DNA from: Cladorhizidae sp. MBARI D1340-BT2
Lineage: Eukaryota > Porifera > Demospongiae > Poecilosclerida > Cladorhizidae
DNA length: 64,000 nt
Direction of reading: 5' to 3'
Assembly: GCA_028752905.1 (NCBI GenBank)
Contig: JAQNBH010000007.1
Span: forward strand, 18,644,065-18,708,064
Made by a program: the position numbers and the translations under genes
The notes under the pieces: model-generated
What the model saw: only the letters and a program-made list of their open reading frames with translations
Told to the model about the DNA's origin: nothing
The model's database searches: none
Part shown: positions 19,693 to 30,700 of the stretch, one piece after another
Layout of the letters: the number at the start of each line of letters is the position of its first letter
Numbering within the stretch: the first letter of the stretch is position 1

Positions 19693-20236
19693 GTATGTAA
19701 ATATTGACTAATGTAGGTATATATAAAGTATGCTGTTAATGTTGCAGCGAGTACTATATCCATGTTTGGAAGCAAGTTAAAGTTTGTCCGGTCGAAGGAG
19801 TCATGAAATAAATTAAAAAAATGCATCCTATGTCATCACAAAAAATACTAGATCTGTAAAAATGATTTATAGGAAAATTAACTCCATCTACTTCAGGAAT
19901 ATTCATTGAAGAAGCATGCGATAAGCTGATAAACTGCCTAGCTAATTGAGGGAACATATGCATGCATGCTTGACAACCAGATCAGCTGCATGCCAAGCAA
20001 GTATTTACTATCATATCTTTATTCCAGGACATTAATTAACAAAGATGGCAGTTAAATGATGATCATATGCAGCTTGCCCAAAATTCTCTAATTAACATGA
20101 CAACTTATTTTCTTCAGACTATCCTCTGGCAATAACAAAACATGTGCAAGCTAAAACACTTAATTATCATACAGTATTACATTATTATTGTTATTCGTTG
20201 TTGCTTCAAATGATGGCATATTGCATTTTCTACCAG

Positions 20237-20398
20237 ACTCCAGCTCCTTAGGCATATGCTATAAAAGCAACTACTCGAAGTGTTGTGTAGTAGACTTCTG
20301 TAGGGCTATAATACTTCCTACAAGGGACGTTGTCACTGTGGGAAATCAACAAGTGACCTTGGAGTTCTACAGAACTGGGAGTTTAGATTCAGTACCTG
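20237..20398 (+). CDS. Predicted secreted cysteine-rich protein, exon 2
   Basis: A TTTTCTACCAG acceptor and a consensus GTAAGT donor bracket 162 nt (54 codons, phase 1 at both ends). It encodes SSSLGICYKSNYSKCCVVDF followed by CRAIILPTRDVVTVGNQQ and a TLEFYRTGS segment. Four cysteines, one CC pair. The 544-bp intron before it contains nothing recognised. Symmetric phase 1-1 exons are typical of extracellular modules. Confidence 0.58.
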
Positions 20399-20461
20399 GT
20401 AAGTTTTGATGCCTCACACAATGTACTTATTCTTTCCATTGCTGACATTGAATCATTGCAG

Positions 20462-20598
20462 GTGCATGTCTATTATTCCCGCATCACACCGAGATCCCTT
20501 CCTGTCGCAAACATAGCTACTTTCATTCTTGTGACATGGCTTCAGAAGGTGATAACATTTTAAGGGGAGGTTGCAAAGTTTCTGCTAGCATTAATTAG
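20462..20598 (+). CDS. Predicted secreted cysteine-rich protein, exon 3 (terminal)
   Basis: After a 63-bp intron (GTAAGT...TTGCAG) the frame continues ACLLFPHHTEIPSCRKHSYF then HSCDMASEGD and ends GGCKVSASIN with TAG at 20596-20598. Four cysteines. Splicing phases agree with exon 2. No AATAAA signal was found immediately downstream; TTATTTATAAATTTT at about 20648 is only a weak candidate. An alternative donor after GCTTCAGAAG could extend the gene. Confidence 0.55.
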
Positions 20599-20915
20599 AA
20601 CTGTACTTGTCAATTTACCTGCCAGTAGTACTAATTAATGTGATGCTTATTTATAAATTTTACACTCTCTATTCTTCCGCCACCATTACAAGCGTAATCC
20701 AGGCTGTGTGGATGGTTCAAAAGATCTGGAACTTCACCTCCACCCACTAATGATATGGTATAGGTTACTGATTAATTACAAATATAATTTGCGAACTAGA
20801 TACTGGAAAAAGAAGACAACTAATGCAAAATCACACCTTGTATGTATAAGGTCATTGCAGTTTTGCTAACATATATAGTAATTTTGAAAATAATCAAGCC
20901 TTCTGAGCATCAAGA
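20599..20915. other. No gene seen
   Basis: AT-rich 3' flank of the secreted-protein gene up to the right inverted arm. No recognised feature. Confidence 0.5.
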
Positions 20916-21621
20916 ATTATTTTGGCAAGATTAATAGACTTTTCTTATCAAATAGATACCACTTAAGCTTACCACAATATTGACATAGAGTTCCTACAAA
21001 GTTTAGAGTGTATCATCTGTTATATAGCTGTGCCATAGACTTTTAAGAAACAAGAAAGAAAAAAACAGACTCTTTATGAATATAGTGTATGATGTGAATT
21101 TTTCAAGAGTCGATGTCAATGTAACTATGTGTTAGTAAGTTAGCGCAATAAAAAATAAAAATAGGCACATACGTATGTCAAAATAGAGAATAGAAAAATA
21201 GGTATGAGTTCCAGCATCATCCACCAAGGCCTATTCCCATGCTCATGCAGGTTTAACTATGCTTGAACTTACCTTATCTGAACCTGGCCCTATCTGAACC
21301 TGTCCCTTGCATTATAGATAGATAATTTTCCATCTAGAGAGTGGCACTTATTTAAATGGCTAATTTCCTGCCCAGCACTGATTAGAATGATACTTATTAA
21401 TAAATAACTCGAAGTTGATCACCTTTCTGTCAAGTAAGAGCATTCAAATGTAAAAGCATTCAAATGTAAGAGCGAGCATTCAAATGTGAGTATATTAATG
21501 ACCAAATTGGCTCCTTATATTATATATAAGACAGTCCCTGATATTATGCATGAAACTATAGTAAGGACCACTATATCAACTGCTTAGCATGGAGCACTGT
21601 TTGTGGCCAACATTGACAAAG
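20916..21621. repeat. Right arm of long inverted repeat
   Basis: Reverse complement of 12157-12819 with few differences. Distance between outer ends is about 9.46 kb, of which 5.8 kb is gypsy element 1. Outside the right arm lies a C48 protease remnant; outside the left arm only the TAA microsatellite. Confidence 0.85.
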
Positions 21622-21885
21622 AATTATGGATTTGTCAAAACCAAGAATCCATACAGATACATTATGTGGATGGAAACCACTGGTGTGTTACATCATCAAG
21701 GGAGATCAAATCAGGATCTATGACAGCCATATGACTGGCCATCTTAGCTCTTCATTGAGTCACCAAATTGCCCAAATATACCGTCCCTTGGTAGACACTG
21801 GTAACGACGATGAGATGATTGTCTTTATGGCCATGTGCAACAGCAAAGTTATTATATTATTACACTTATGTGGATGCAAATGAAA
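21622..21885 (+). pseudogene. Third C48 protease fragment
   Basis: The plus strand encodes ESIQIHYVDGNHWCVTSSRE and, after a frame change, DQIRIYDSHMTGHLSSSLSH. The spacing IQIH..NGNHW followed by a V.DS block matches the fossil at 4787-5457, though on the opposite strand. The Cys-containing block (ASDCG) is not recognisable; only a degenerate AMCNSK remains. It is the best preserved His block of the three copies. Confidence 0.55.
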
Positions 21886-21973
21886 GTCTATTCAATTTGC
21901 ATATTATATGGATATATCTACACTTATAATGGATGCAAATGAAAGTCTATTGGCACTGAAAATGAAAGTCTTG

Positions 21974-22115
21974 CTGGGCGGACGCTATTCGATAGAGTAG
22001 GACGCTTTCCAACGCTTTACTTTATCTGTATACGTCCCCCGGATGCTTTTTCTAAATAATAACGTCCGGGTAGGACGTAAATCTACTAGGACGCAATTCG
22101 ATATGACACCGGAAT
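21974..22115. repeat. Diverged copy of the GACGT/GACGC-rich sequence
   Basis: GGACGC and GACGT recur; CCCCCGGATGCTTTTTC aligns with CCCCCGGACGCTTGCTC at 13429. Both copies end with ATGACACCGG. The two copies have the same orientation. Confidence 0.6.
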
Positions 22116-23550
22116 AACGTCATTCCTCAGTGCCAGTTTCTAATCTTCATTAGTGTCGTTAACTCTTCGAACTCAATTATTATGAGTACGGTGATTATTA
22201 CGTGATTCGTACTTGACTCGTGTTTGACTGTGTGTAGTCTTCGTCTCTGTTCTCTTTTGATTCTGTTTGTCTTAGGTGTAGTGCCATTGTTAGTTTTGTA
22301 AAGCCATATTATCGTTGGTCACTACAATTTACATTACCTGAGACGGTAGTACCAGGGATGCAGTAGTGTGACCTAAGCACGTCTGAAGTAAAAAGGCAGT
22401 GTAGTCAAGACGCAGAAAAAAAATGCACGTCAGCTCAAGTATGCTGTTACCAAGTCCTGTGGAGGCTGTAGCTGATCTTCTGCTGTTTTTTTGTGGAGTT
22501 CTCCTATGCAACTGTTACTATATAAAACCGTGTGGATACACAAGAATGTGCCAGTCAACAATAGTAGCTACGAAGTATGGTATAAATATTTATGCGATAT
22601 TTGTATATGTAATGGACAACATGGTGTACATAGATAGGTACAGTCAATAGCAATAAGATGTTGCATGCAGTGATTTCTGTAGTATACCACACCAATAAAA
22701 AGTTAAAAACTGTTTTTAAAAACCTTGGAGACTCAAAAGCTCTCTTTCAATTCTCTACTGCTCAGCAGAAACAACAACAAAACAAAACAAACAAACAAGA
22801 AACAAGTCAACTTGTCTGTCATAAAGGAATGGAAACAAGACTAGACTCATCTACACCATAACCAACTAGCTAGATGACCCTTTCCCCCTACCAAATCTAT
22901 TTTAGTAATCGGTGTATATCAGGGGTAACCTAGAGGGCTGGAATGTTTGGGGAAGTGGTAAGTTGAGTGGATGTATATACATAAACTCCAAGGGGGAAAT
23001 CCGATGTTAATTTTTCACTTTTAAAAGTACAAAATAACATCCCAGAATGTGTAATTGAGAATGCTCCTGGGCATTACTCTTTCTGAATGTGTGACCTAAT
23101 GGTGAGGGTATTTTTGGTTTTAATTTTCATAATTACACTACAAACATGAACTTCATTCTGGAGAGAGAGTCCAGTTAAAAATCCATTTTGGTTGGTTGTG
23201 GTATATATAGACGAGTATATTATATTCCATCATGTTTTGACAGCAATTATAATACTATGTGAAGTGAGTTCTACTTCATTTCTGCACTGTGCTAACTTGC
23301 TATATAATAACGGGTGCAACTAACTATACCTAATGGCATGTATTTTGGTTCAGCATTGTGTGCAGTAACAAGTACATGCACTTTTATTTCTCAATTCCAT
23401 GGTTCCATTATTTTTCTTCGGTATTGTAGTTATGAGGTACTTCTATCATTGCCTTATAATTATAATTATACTAGTAACAACATTTATGTATATATGTGAC
23501 TGTGCTGATAGTGGTACCTCAACATAATCACAGCATCATAATGACATTTC
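22116..23550. other. No gene seen; dispersed repeat at 22443-22518
   Basis: Contains GCTGTTACCAAGTCCTGTGG and, 50 bp on, GTGGAGTTCTCCTATGCAAC, copies of the dispersed element also at 8171, 11592 and 35917. A-rich low complexity lies at 22770-22810. Open frames in this interval have no recognisable domain. Confidence 0.5.
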
Positions 23551-23559
23551 TAGCCCCTG

Positions 23560-24240
23560 GTCAAACTACTGGCACTGGCCATAACCCAAACTACTGCCCT
23601 TGTCCTAACCTTAGCTACTGCCTCTATCCTAGCTACTGCGTGGTCCTAACTTTAGGATCCTAATCCTAGCTACTACCCTGGCCAAAACCCTAGCTACTGT
23701 CCTGATCCTAACCTTAGCTACTGCCCTGGTCCTAACCTTAGCTACTGCCCTGGTCCTAACTTTAGCTACTTCCCTGGCCATAACCCTACCCACTGCTCTG
23801 GTCCTAACCATAGCCACCGCCCTGGCCCTAACCCTAGCTACTATCCTGTTGCCCTCACCCTAGCCACTGTCCCTAACCTTAGTTACTGCCTGTCCCTAAC
23901 CCTGGCTACTGTCTTGGCTCTAGCCCTTCCCTAGCCACAGCCCTAATCACTGCCCTGCCTTAACCTTATAACCCTGGTCCAAATCCTAACTACTGCCATG
24001 GTCCTAACCTAGCTACTGCCATGGTCCTAACCCTAGCTACTGCCATGCTCCTAACCCTAGCTACTGCCACGGTCCTAACCCTAACTACTGCCACAGTCCT
24101 AACCCTAGCTACTGCCACGGTCCTAATCCTAGCTACTGCCACGGTCCTAACCCTAGCTACTGCCATAGTTCTAACCCTAGCTACTGCCATGTTCTTAACC
24201 CTAGCTACTGCCATGGTCCTAACCCTAGCTACTGCCAAAT
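23560..24240. repeat. 24-bp minisatellite with CCTAACCCTAG core
   Basis: The unit is GTCCTAACCCTAGCTACTGC followed by four variable bases. Units are regular at 24000-24240 and increasingly degenerate to the left. Because 24 is a multiple of three, long simple frames appear on both strands (LTLATA-type repeats); I do not regard them as genes. Confidence 0.88.
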
Positions 24241-24587
24241 TCGGGGCTTTTACCTAGGTTTTTATTTTTTATTCTGCTTTTTTTAAACGAGAACCTTTGG
24301 TCCAGGGAGTTAGTCTATGGCTAAAATCAGGTCTTCATTAGCCACCACAAGGTAGAAAACCCAGTTGAACCTTATATATAGATTATGTGTGGAATGAGAC
24401 ATACCATAATTATGACCATTGCTATAACATATCACAAGTTGAACCTTAGATATATATATATATATATAGAATATATATGTGTGTAAAAAAAGTTGAATGG
24501 GACATACCATAATTATGGTCATTGCTATCATATATCACAACTTGTATAAACTGGAATAAAATTTCTACGACCTACAGAAGTGTGCTA
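24241..24587. other. No gene; duplicated AT-rich segment
   Basis: GACATACCATAATTATG followed by a CATTGCTAT block occurs at about 24398 and 24500, with a (TA)n tract between. It is the 3' flank of the VWA gene. Confidence 0.5.
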
Positions 24588-25879
24588 CTAAATCACAGTC
24601 TTGGCCATCTCCTTGAGTGACTGCATGGAGAGGCCTTGTGGCAAGCTCTGACTGCTTAGCCACATTTCTGCCTTGAGAGCCACCAGCTCCCACTCGTCCT
24701 TCTGCTGAGCATAGCGACTTTCAAGGCAAACCAACCCAATAATGGTGGCCCAAACTTCTTCAGGCAAATTGGCTGGGCGCTTTGTTTTAGCTTCTGTCTT
24801 CTTCTGCAAGAACTTGTCACAAAGATCTCCTAGCAACCAATGCCCATTGGCTTGCTGAAGTGAAATAAGAGCTGTCAGATCACACTGAGCCTCTCCTCCT
24901 GTACTTGTCTGCCTCGGTTGAGCCATAAAATCTGACATGCTGTCAGATTGAATTTGAGAGGATGCACCTTCAAGGGATGCAAATTTTTTACTTGTTGGGG
25001 TCCACGTGATCCAAAGGTTGGAGGTGGACATGATGGCATGCCACCTGGTGGAGGTGGAGGTGGACATGATGCCATGGCACCTGGTGGAGGTGGAGGTGGA
25101 CATGATGGCATGCCACCTGGTGGAGGTGATCGCCCAAAAGCAGATTGTGGAGCTGAAAATGACATGTAATTTGAGGAGGTAATTTTATGTGAGTAAGCAA
25201 GAGCTGGTGCAGAAGTCCATCCTCCTCCCCCCAATCCTCCTCCTCCTCCCCCTCCTCCTCCCCCTCCTCCACCTCCTCCTAGCCCTAGCCCTCCTCCTCC
25301 AAAGCCCAAATTGCCAAAAACTGGCATCCCTTGCAGAGCCATAGTTGCAGTGACATCAAACAAGGTTATGGCACCCTCTATGGGCCGGTTTTGCTCCACA
25401 TCTACTGCCACAAAGGCTGTGTGCTCGGAGATCACGCCCGACTCGATGCTGAGATTGGTGCATTCCTTCTCCCTCTCATGGGTAAGCGAAGTGGAGCTCC
25501 ACCCCTTCCCAGCTGCCCAGTCACCAAGGAGAGACTTAGCTGCGAGCTGGTGGACTACGGGCATGTCAAATCCAGTGGATGATTCCAGTTGATCTTCGCC
25601 CTTTATTGGAGGGGCAGGAATATCAAAGGAAACTGTGTGTGTAATGGATTTGCCAGATATCTGACCCTTGAGCGATGCAGTTCCCTGGACTCCTGATTGA
25701 AGTGGGTCGTCTGAAGCAGCCTTGCTCTTGAGAATGCCGTAGATGACAATTTTATCTCCATTGAAGATGGTAGGGATGTTGCTTGGTGCTTGGAATGCTT
25801 CAAAGCCTGAGGGGAGGTTGAAGTTGACTTCCAGTTCAGTCACAGATGGCTGTAGTGCTCGTTTCAAACTGCCAATAAC
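24588..25879 (-). CDS. VWA5A/PARP4-like protein, last exon (C-terminal half), with probable frameshift
   Basis: Begins in phase 0 after a CTCAG acceptor. It continues the protein exactly where the 38332-38446 exon ends, with VIGSLKRALQPSVTELEVNF and later IPTIFNGDKIVIYGILKS, both typical of the region after VWA in VWA5A-type proteins. A Gly-rich run (about 25300-25205) and PPPPPPGG-type proline repeats (about 25130-25015) follow. The conserved end is LISLQQANGHWLL, EEVWATIIGLVCLES and DEWELVALKAEMWL. The two halves lie in different frames. The switch coincides with a six-T homopolymer at 24984-24989, where one base would restore continuity. Stop at 24590-24588. Cytoplasmic role; biochemical function of the family is poorly known. 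Confidence 0.8.
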
Positions 25880-26840
25880 CTGAGGTGCACAGAGAAAGGG
25901 TTAAAGTTGTCACAGATTTGGACGACAGTAAGAATGTTTTGAATATCAGTATTCCTGCGAGGGAAGGAAGTTGATATTCAGTGCCCACTCTTTTAAATAA
26001 AAGTTTTGAAAAACCTCGCCCGAGGGAAATTTAAGAGGTCATCATTACATAATCAGGATCTCACACGAGGGGTGGGAGGAGATATCCACCTATCGTAATC
26101 ATCTAAATCATCGCAGGAATCTTGGGATACGCTATGAAAGGTTATCAACTAATGGACTGGGATTAGTTTTTGCCAGTGCATAACAGCTTGTAGCAATTAT
26201 ATGAAAACCAACCAACCAACACATCTAAGACTTTAAAGTCGTAGAAGTGCAGATGTACATACATGATAAAGAATTTTGAGGTATCCTGGAGGTATCTAGT
26301 AAGGGTGACCGACTACACAACATCCGTCCTATAATCAGTGCTGAGCTACAGCTAGGGATTGGCTAGGGTATTCTAGGGTTAGAGCTGAAGCCCGGGGTTA
26401 GGGTAGGGAATTCTAGGGCTAGTTCCAGTATTCCAAGATCATGCTGTAGAGTTGGTCATCCTCATTAGGGACACCCCGAGACCATGTTATCCAAGACTTT
26501 GAAGGTCCTAGGAAAGATTGTGACAGTACTGGACATCATTCCAAAAACTGTGCTTGTAGTTGACTGGGATTAGTTATTGCCAGTGCATAACAGCTTGTAG
26601 CAATTTCATGAAAACCAACAAACCAACACATCTAAGATTTTAAAGTCGTAGAAGTGCAGATGTACATACAACTGTGCTTGTAGTGACTCGGGAGCAAAAA
26701 TAATACAAGAACATAAAAAAAAATGTTAAAAAAATTAGACGACACTTCAAGGAAACAAGCCGTCTTTAGACCACAACCATTTAGACAATCCTTTACTATA
26801 GACACCATTTACATCAATATTTTTAAAGAAGTATGATATT
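25880..26840. other. Intron sequence with direct repeats of about 115 bp
   Basis: 26152-26274 and 26557-26671 are direct repeats sharing GACTGGGATTAGTT, TTGCCAGTGCATAACAGCTT and AAGTCGTAGAAGTGCAGATG. Between them are TAGGGT-rich short repeats. No coding sequence seen. Confidence 0.65.
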
Positions 26841-26846
26841 AGTGAA

Positions 26847-26902
26847 CATAATTTTAAATGGTAAAGAGTCATCTGGTTGTGGTCTACATGGTGGGTGTAG
26901 TT
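26847..26902. repeat. Short dispersed motif next to a tandem array (copy 1)
   Basis: ATTTTAAATGGTAAAGAGTC followed by GTGGTCTACATGG. A matching copy is at 40368-40415, next to the (ATT)n array. Confidence 0.55.
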
Positions 26903-26961
26903 CCATATATTTTTGTTTCCATTTTGTTTGTCTGTTTTGTTGTTGTTTCCAGTCAGTTTCT

Positions 26962-27469
26962 TGTTGTACAGTATAGTTGTCAGCACACTGCATATACTAG
27001 TGTTGTACAGTATAGAAGTCAGTACACTGCATATACTAGTGTTGTACAGTATAGAAGTCAGCACACTGCATATACTAGTGTTGTACAGTATAGAAGTCAG
27101 CACACTGCATATACTAGTGTTGTACAGTATAGAAGTCAGCACACTGCATACACTAGTGTTGTACAGTGTAGAAGTCAGCACACTGCATATACTAGTGTTC
27201 TACAGTATAGAAGTCAGCACACTGCATATACTAGTGTTGTACAGTATAGTAGTCAGCACACTGCATATACTAGTGTTGTACAGTATAGAATTCAGCATAC
27301 TGTATGTACTAGTGTTGTACAGTATAGAAGTCAGCACACTGCATATACTAGTGTTATACAGTATAGTAGTCAGTTAACTGCATATACTAGTGTTGTACAG
27401 TATAGAAGTCAGCACACTGCATATACTAGTGTTGTACAGTATAGAAGTCAGCACACTGCATATACTAGT
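26962..27469. repeat. 39-bp minisatellite, left part
   Basis: About 13 units of 39 bp. Each contains CTAGTGTTGTACAGTATAG, then AAGTCAGCACACTGCATATA with an A/T variant at the AGAAGTC/AGTAGTC position. The array is interrupted at 27470 by gypsy element 2 and resumes at 32059. Confidence 0.95.
27465..27469. repeat. Target-site duplication of gypsy element 2 (left)
   Basis: CTAGT before the LTR, repeated at 32059-32063. It belongs to the minisatellite unit itself. Confidence 0.88.
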
Positions 27470-27691
27470 TGTAATATCGTGGGTCAACTTCCTATATGGA
27501 AAGTATTGATGAGCAAATGCATGGATAGAGAAATAGTCACAGAAAAAGCATGAGATAGATTGGCTAACTAACTGGTCGGGCGTGGCCCACGCCCCGCCTC
27601 ATAATCACATGACATGGCTATTGTGTATGCGTCAATGCATGAATCATATACATAGTTCAAAGTACACAGTACAACAAGTCAAGTTACTACA
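27470..27691 (-). repeat. 3' LTR of gypsy element 2
   Basis: 222 bp, TG...CA, seven differences from 31837-32058. Confidence 0.95.
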
Positions 27692-27703
27692 CTCCTCCCT
27701 CAC
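27692..27703 (-). promoter_or_regulatory. Polypurine tract of gypsy element 2
   Basis: The minus strand reads TGAGGGAGGAG directly before the 3' LTR. Confidence 0.75.
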
Positions 27704-30700
27704 CAGGTTTTAACGTTATAATAATCTGGCCGGGAGCGTGACCGAGTTGGATAAGATGATCGAGCAACTGGTGAATGGCGTGGTGTAACACCTTGTGAGG
27801 AAGGTGAATCGAACACTTGTGAAGACGAATCGACCGCAGTGTTTCTCGACAGAGTCGGTGGACTAGGCAAATTGACACTCGACGTGGTGGGTAGTGGTGA
27901 GACACTCGATGTGGTGGGTAGTGGTGAGGGATTGTCAGGCCTCAATTCACTCCCCTCCTCAGGCCCATCTGGGGACAGAGGTTCCAATAGCATGCCAGAG
28001 GTTGGTTCTAAAACCTCAGGAGAGAGCATAGGCAGATCAGTATCCCCTATCCTCTCAGGCTCAGGAAGAGGAGGTTGCCTCAAATACTCCTTTATGTGGT
28101 CCACATGACGCTTCCACAGCCTGCCCTCTGAGACATCAATCACATAGGTCAGAGGTCCCAGCTGTTGCACAATAACTCCTGGTATCCAAGCTATCCCAGC
28201 ACGAAAATTCTTAGCCATGACAGACTGACCAATGGAGAACGGTCTCAACCGGGCATGTTGATCATGCCCCTCTTTTTGCCGGGATTGACGCCAATGGACT
28301 CGTCGCTCCACATCTGGCCTCAGGAGGTCCCATCTGGTACGTAAGATCCGCTTCATCAGTAATTCACATGGTGGAACGCCGGTAGTCGTGTGTGGAGTGG
28401 TGCGATATGTGAGAAGGAAGTTATCCAACCGATGGGCTAGGGTAAGGCCATCCCCTTTTCCAGTCTTCAAGGCCTCCTTGAAGGTCCTTACAAATCTCTC
28501 TGCCTCACCATTAGAGGCTGGATGATAAGGTGAGGACCGTGAATGTTTGATTCCATTTGTCCTAGCGAACTCCTCAAAATCAGCTGAGATGAATTGCGGG
28601 CCGTTGTCAGACACGATCTGTTCAGGTATCCCGTGCATGGCAAACATGTGCCTCAGGGCTGTAATGGTTCGAGCAGTGGTGGTTTGTGACATCTCGACTA
28701 CTTCAGCCCATTTAGAGTGAGCATCCACCACAATGAAGAAGGACTTGTCAAGGAACGGTCCTGCAAAGTCAACATGAATCCTCTGCCAGGGACGGTCAGG
28801 CCTGATCCAGGGATGCAACGGTGCGGTTGCAGGTGACTGCTTCACTGCTAGACAAGCACGGCAAGACCTTCCCATTAACTCTAAATCCTTGTCGAGTCCC
28901 TGCCACCAAACATGACTACGAGCCAATGCCTTCATGCGTGATACCCCCATGTGCTCTCTGTGTAGCTCAGTCAGGACCATCTGCTTCAGACTGATAGGAA
29001 TTACCACACGTCCTCCCCACAACAAACAGCCATCTTCCACAGAGAGTTCTGCCATCTTTCTGTGGTAGAGCTGTAGATCCTTGGGTACACGACCTGGTCA
29101 ACCCCTGAGACTGTAGGAAAGCACCTTGCTTAGAACAGGATCTCGCTGAGTGGCCCTCCTTATCTCCTGAGAGGTCAGTGGCAGCATCTCTATCTGACGT
29201 ATGTTACACAGCGTAGTCTCCGAGGGGTGCTCCAATTCACCTTCCGGCAGTGGCAAGCGTGAGAGAGCATCAGCATTCCCATGTTCCTTCGTAGATCTGA
29301 AGACAATGTCATGGTTATAGGCTCCTAAGAGTATGGCCCACCTCTGCAACCGGGCAGCCGCAACGGCTGGCACACCCTTCTTGGGCCCTAGAATGGTTGT
29401 GAGAGGCTTATGGTCAGTAATCAAAGTAAACTTTCTGCCATATAAGTAAGCATGGAATTTACGGACGCCATAGATCAGTGCGAGGGCTTCCTTGTCAATC
29501 TGCGCGTAATTTCTCTCACTCTTGGATAGTGATCGTGAGGCAAAAGCAATCGGTCGCTCGGATCCGTCAGATAGCACATGTGAGATAATGGCTCCCAATC
29601 CGTACTGAGAAGCGTCTGCAGCTAGTCGAAGTGGCAACATGGAGTCATAATGGATGAGAAGATTTGATGAAGTCAACAGCTGTTTCGCTGTCGCTACAGC
29701 CTGTGAGCACTTGGCCGACCAAACCCATTTCTTTCCCTTCTGAAGAAGATCATTTAGAGGTTGGAGAATTGTGGCCAAGTTCGGCAAGAACTTACGGTAA
29801 TAGCTCAACAGACCTAGAAATGACCGCAGCTGCTGCACATTCTGTGGCAGGGGAGCCTTTTCAATCGCCTCTATCTTTGCCGGTATGGCCCTTATTCCTT
29901 CAGCATCGACTCGGTGCCCCAAATATTCAACTGCATCCTGGAAGAAGTAGCATTTGTCCCTCTTCATCCGGATGCCATGGCTTTGTAACTGATGGAGGAC
30001 CTTTTCCAACCTCTGGAGATGTTCTTCCTCTGTGGTTCCAGTTACGAGGATATCATCCACATAACACGAGGCTCCAGGAATTCCCTGTAGTATGGTGTCC
30101 ATTATCTTTTGAAACATTGCTGGAGCAGATGCTATGCCAAAAGGAAGACGTGTGAACTGATAGAGACCCCGATGTGTGTTCAGCGTGCAATACTTCTGTG
30201 ATTCGGGGTGGAGTTCCAATTGCAGTTAAGCTTGTGATAGATCCAACTTTGTGAACTTCTTTCCACCCGCCAAAGTCGCAAAAAGGTCCTGTACAGTTGG
30301 AAGAGGGTACTGGTCCACATTGAGAGCCTGGTTAACGGTGACCTTGAAATCTCCACATATACGGACTCGTCCGTCTGGCTTTGGCACGGCCACCACGGGA
30401 GTAGCCCACTCGTTATGAGTCACCTTCTCCAGAATTCCTTCACGTTCAAGGCAGTCTAGCTCGGCTTCTATGGTACTCCTAAGAGCATAGGGAACAGTAC
30501 GGAATTTGAAAAATCGGGGCCGTTCATTAGGCTTAATATGTAACTTAGCCTTGAACAACTTTATTGTTCCCAACTCATCTGAAAATATGTCACCATACTT
30601 ATCTAACAGGTATTCCAAACTTCCACTAGGGTGACTACATACAGCCCGAATTTCACGCCAATTCAGTTGAAAATGCCTGAGCCAGTTCCTGCCTAATAGG

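Noticed and set aside
24021..24257. LTLATA-type repeat frames on both strands
   Set aside because: Artefact of the 24-bp minisatellite (8 codons).
29664..30155. 163-codon plus-strand frame
   Set aside because: Antisense of the gypsy 2 RT; no independent features.
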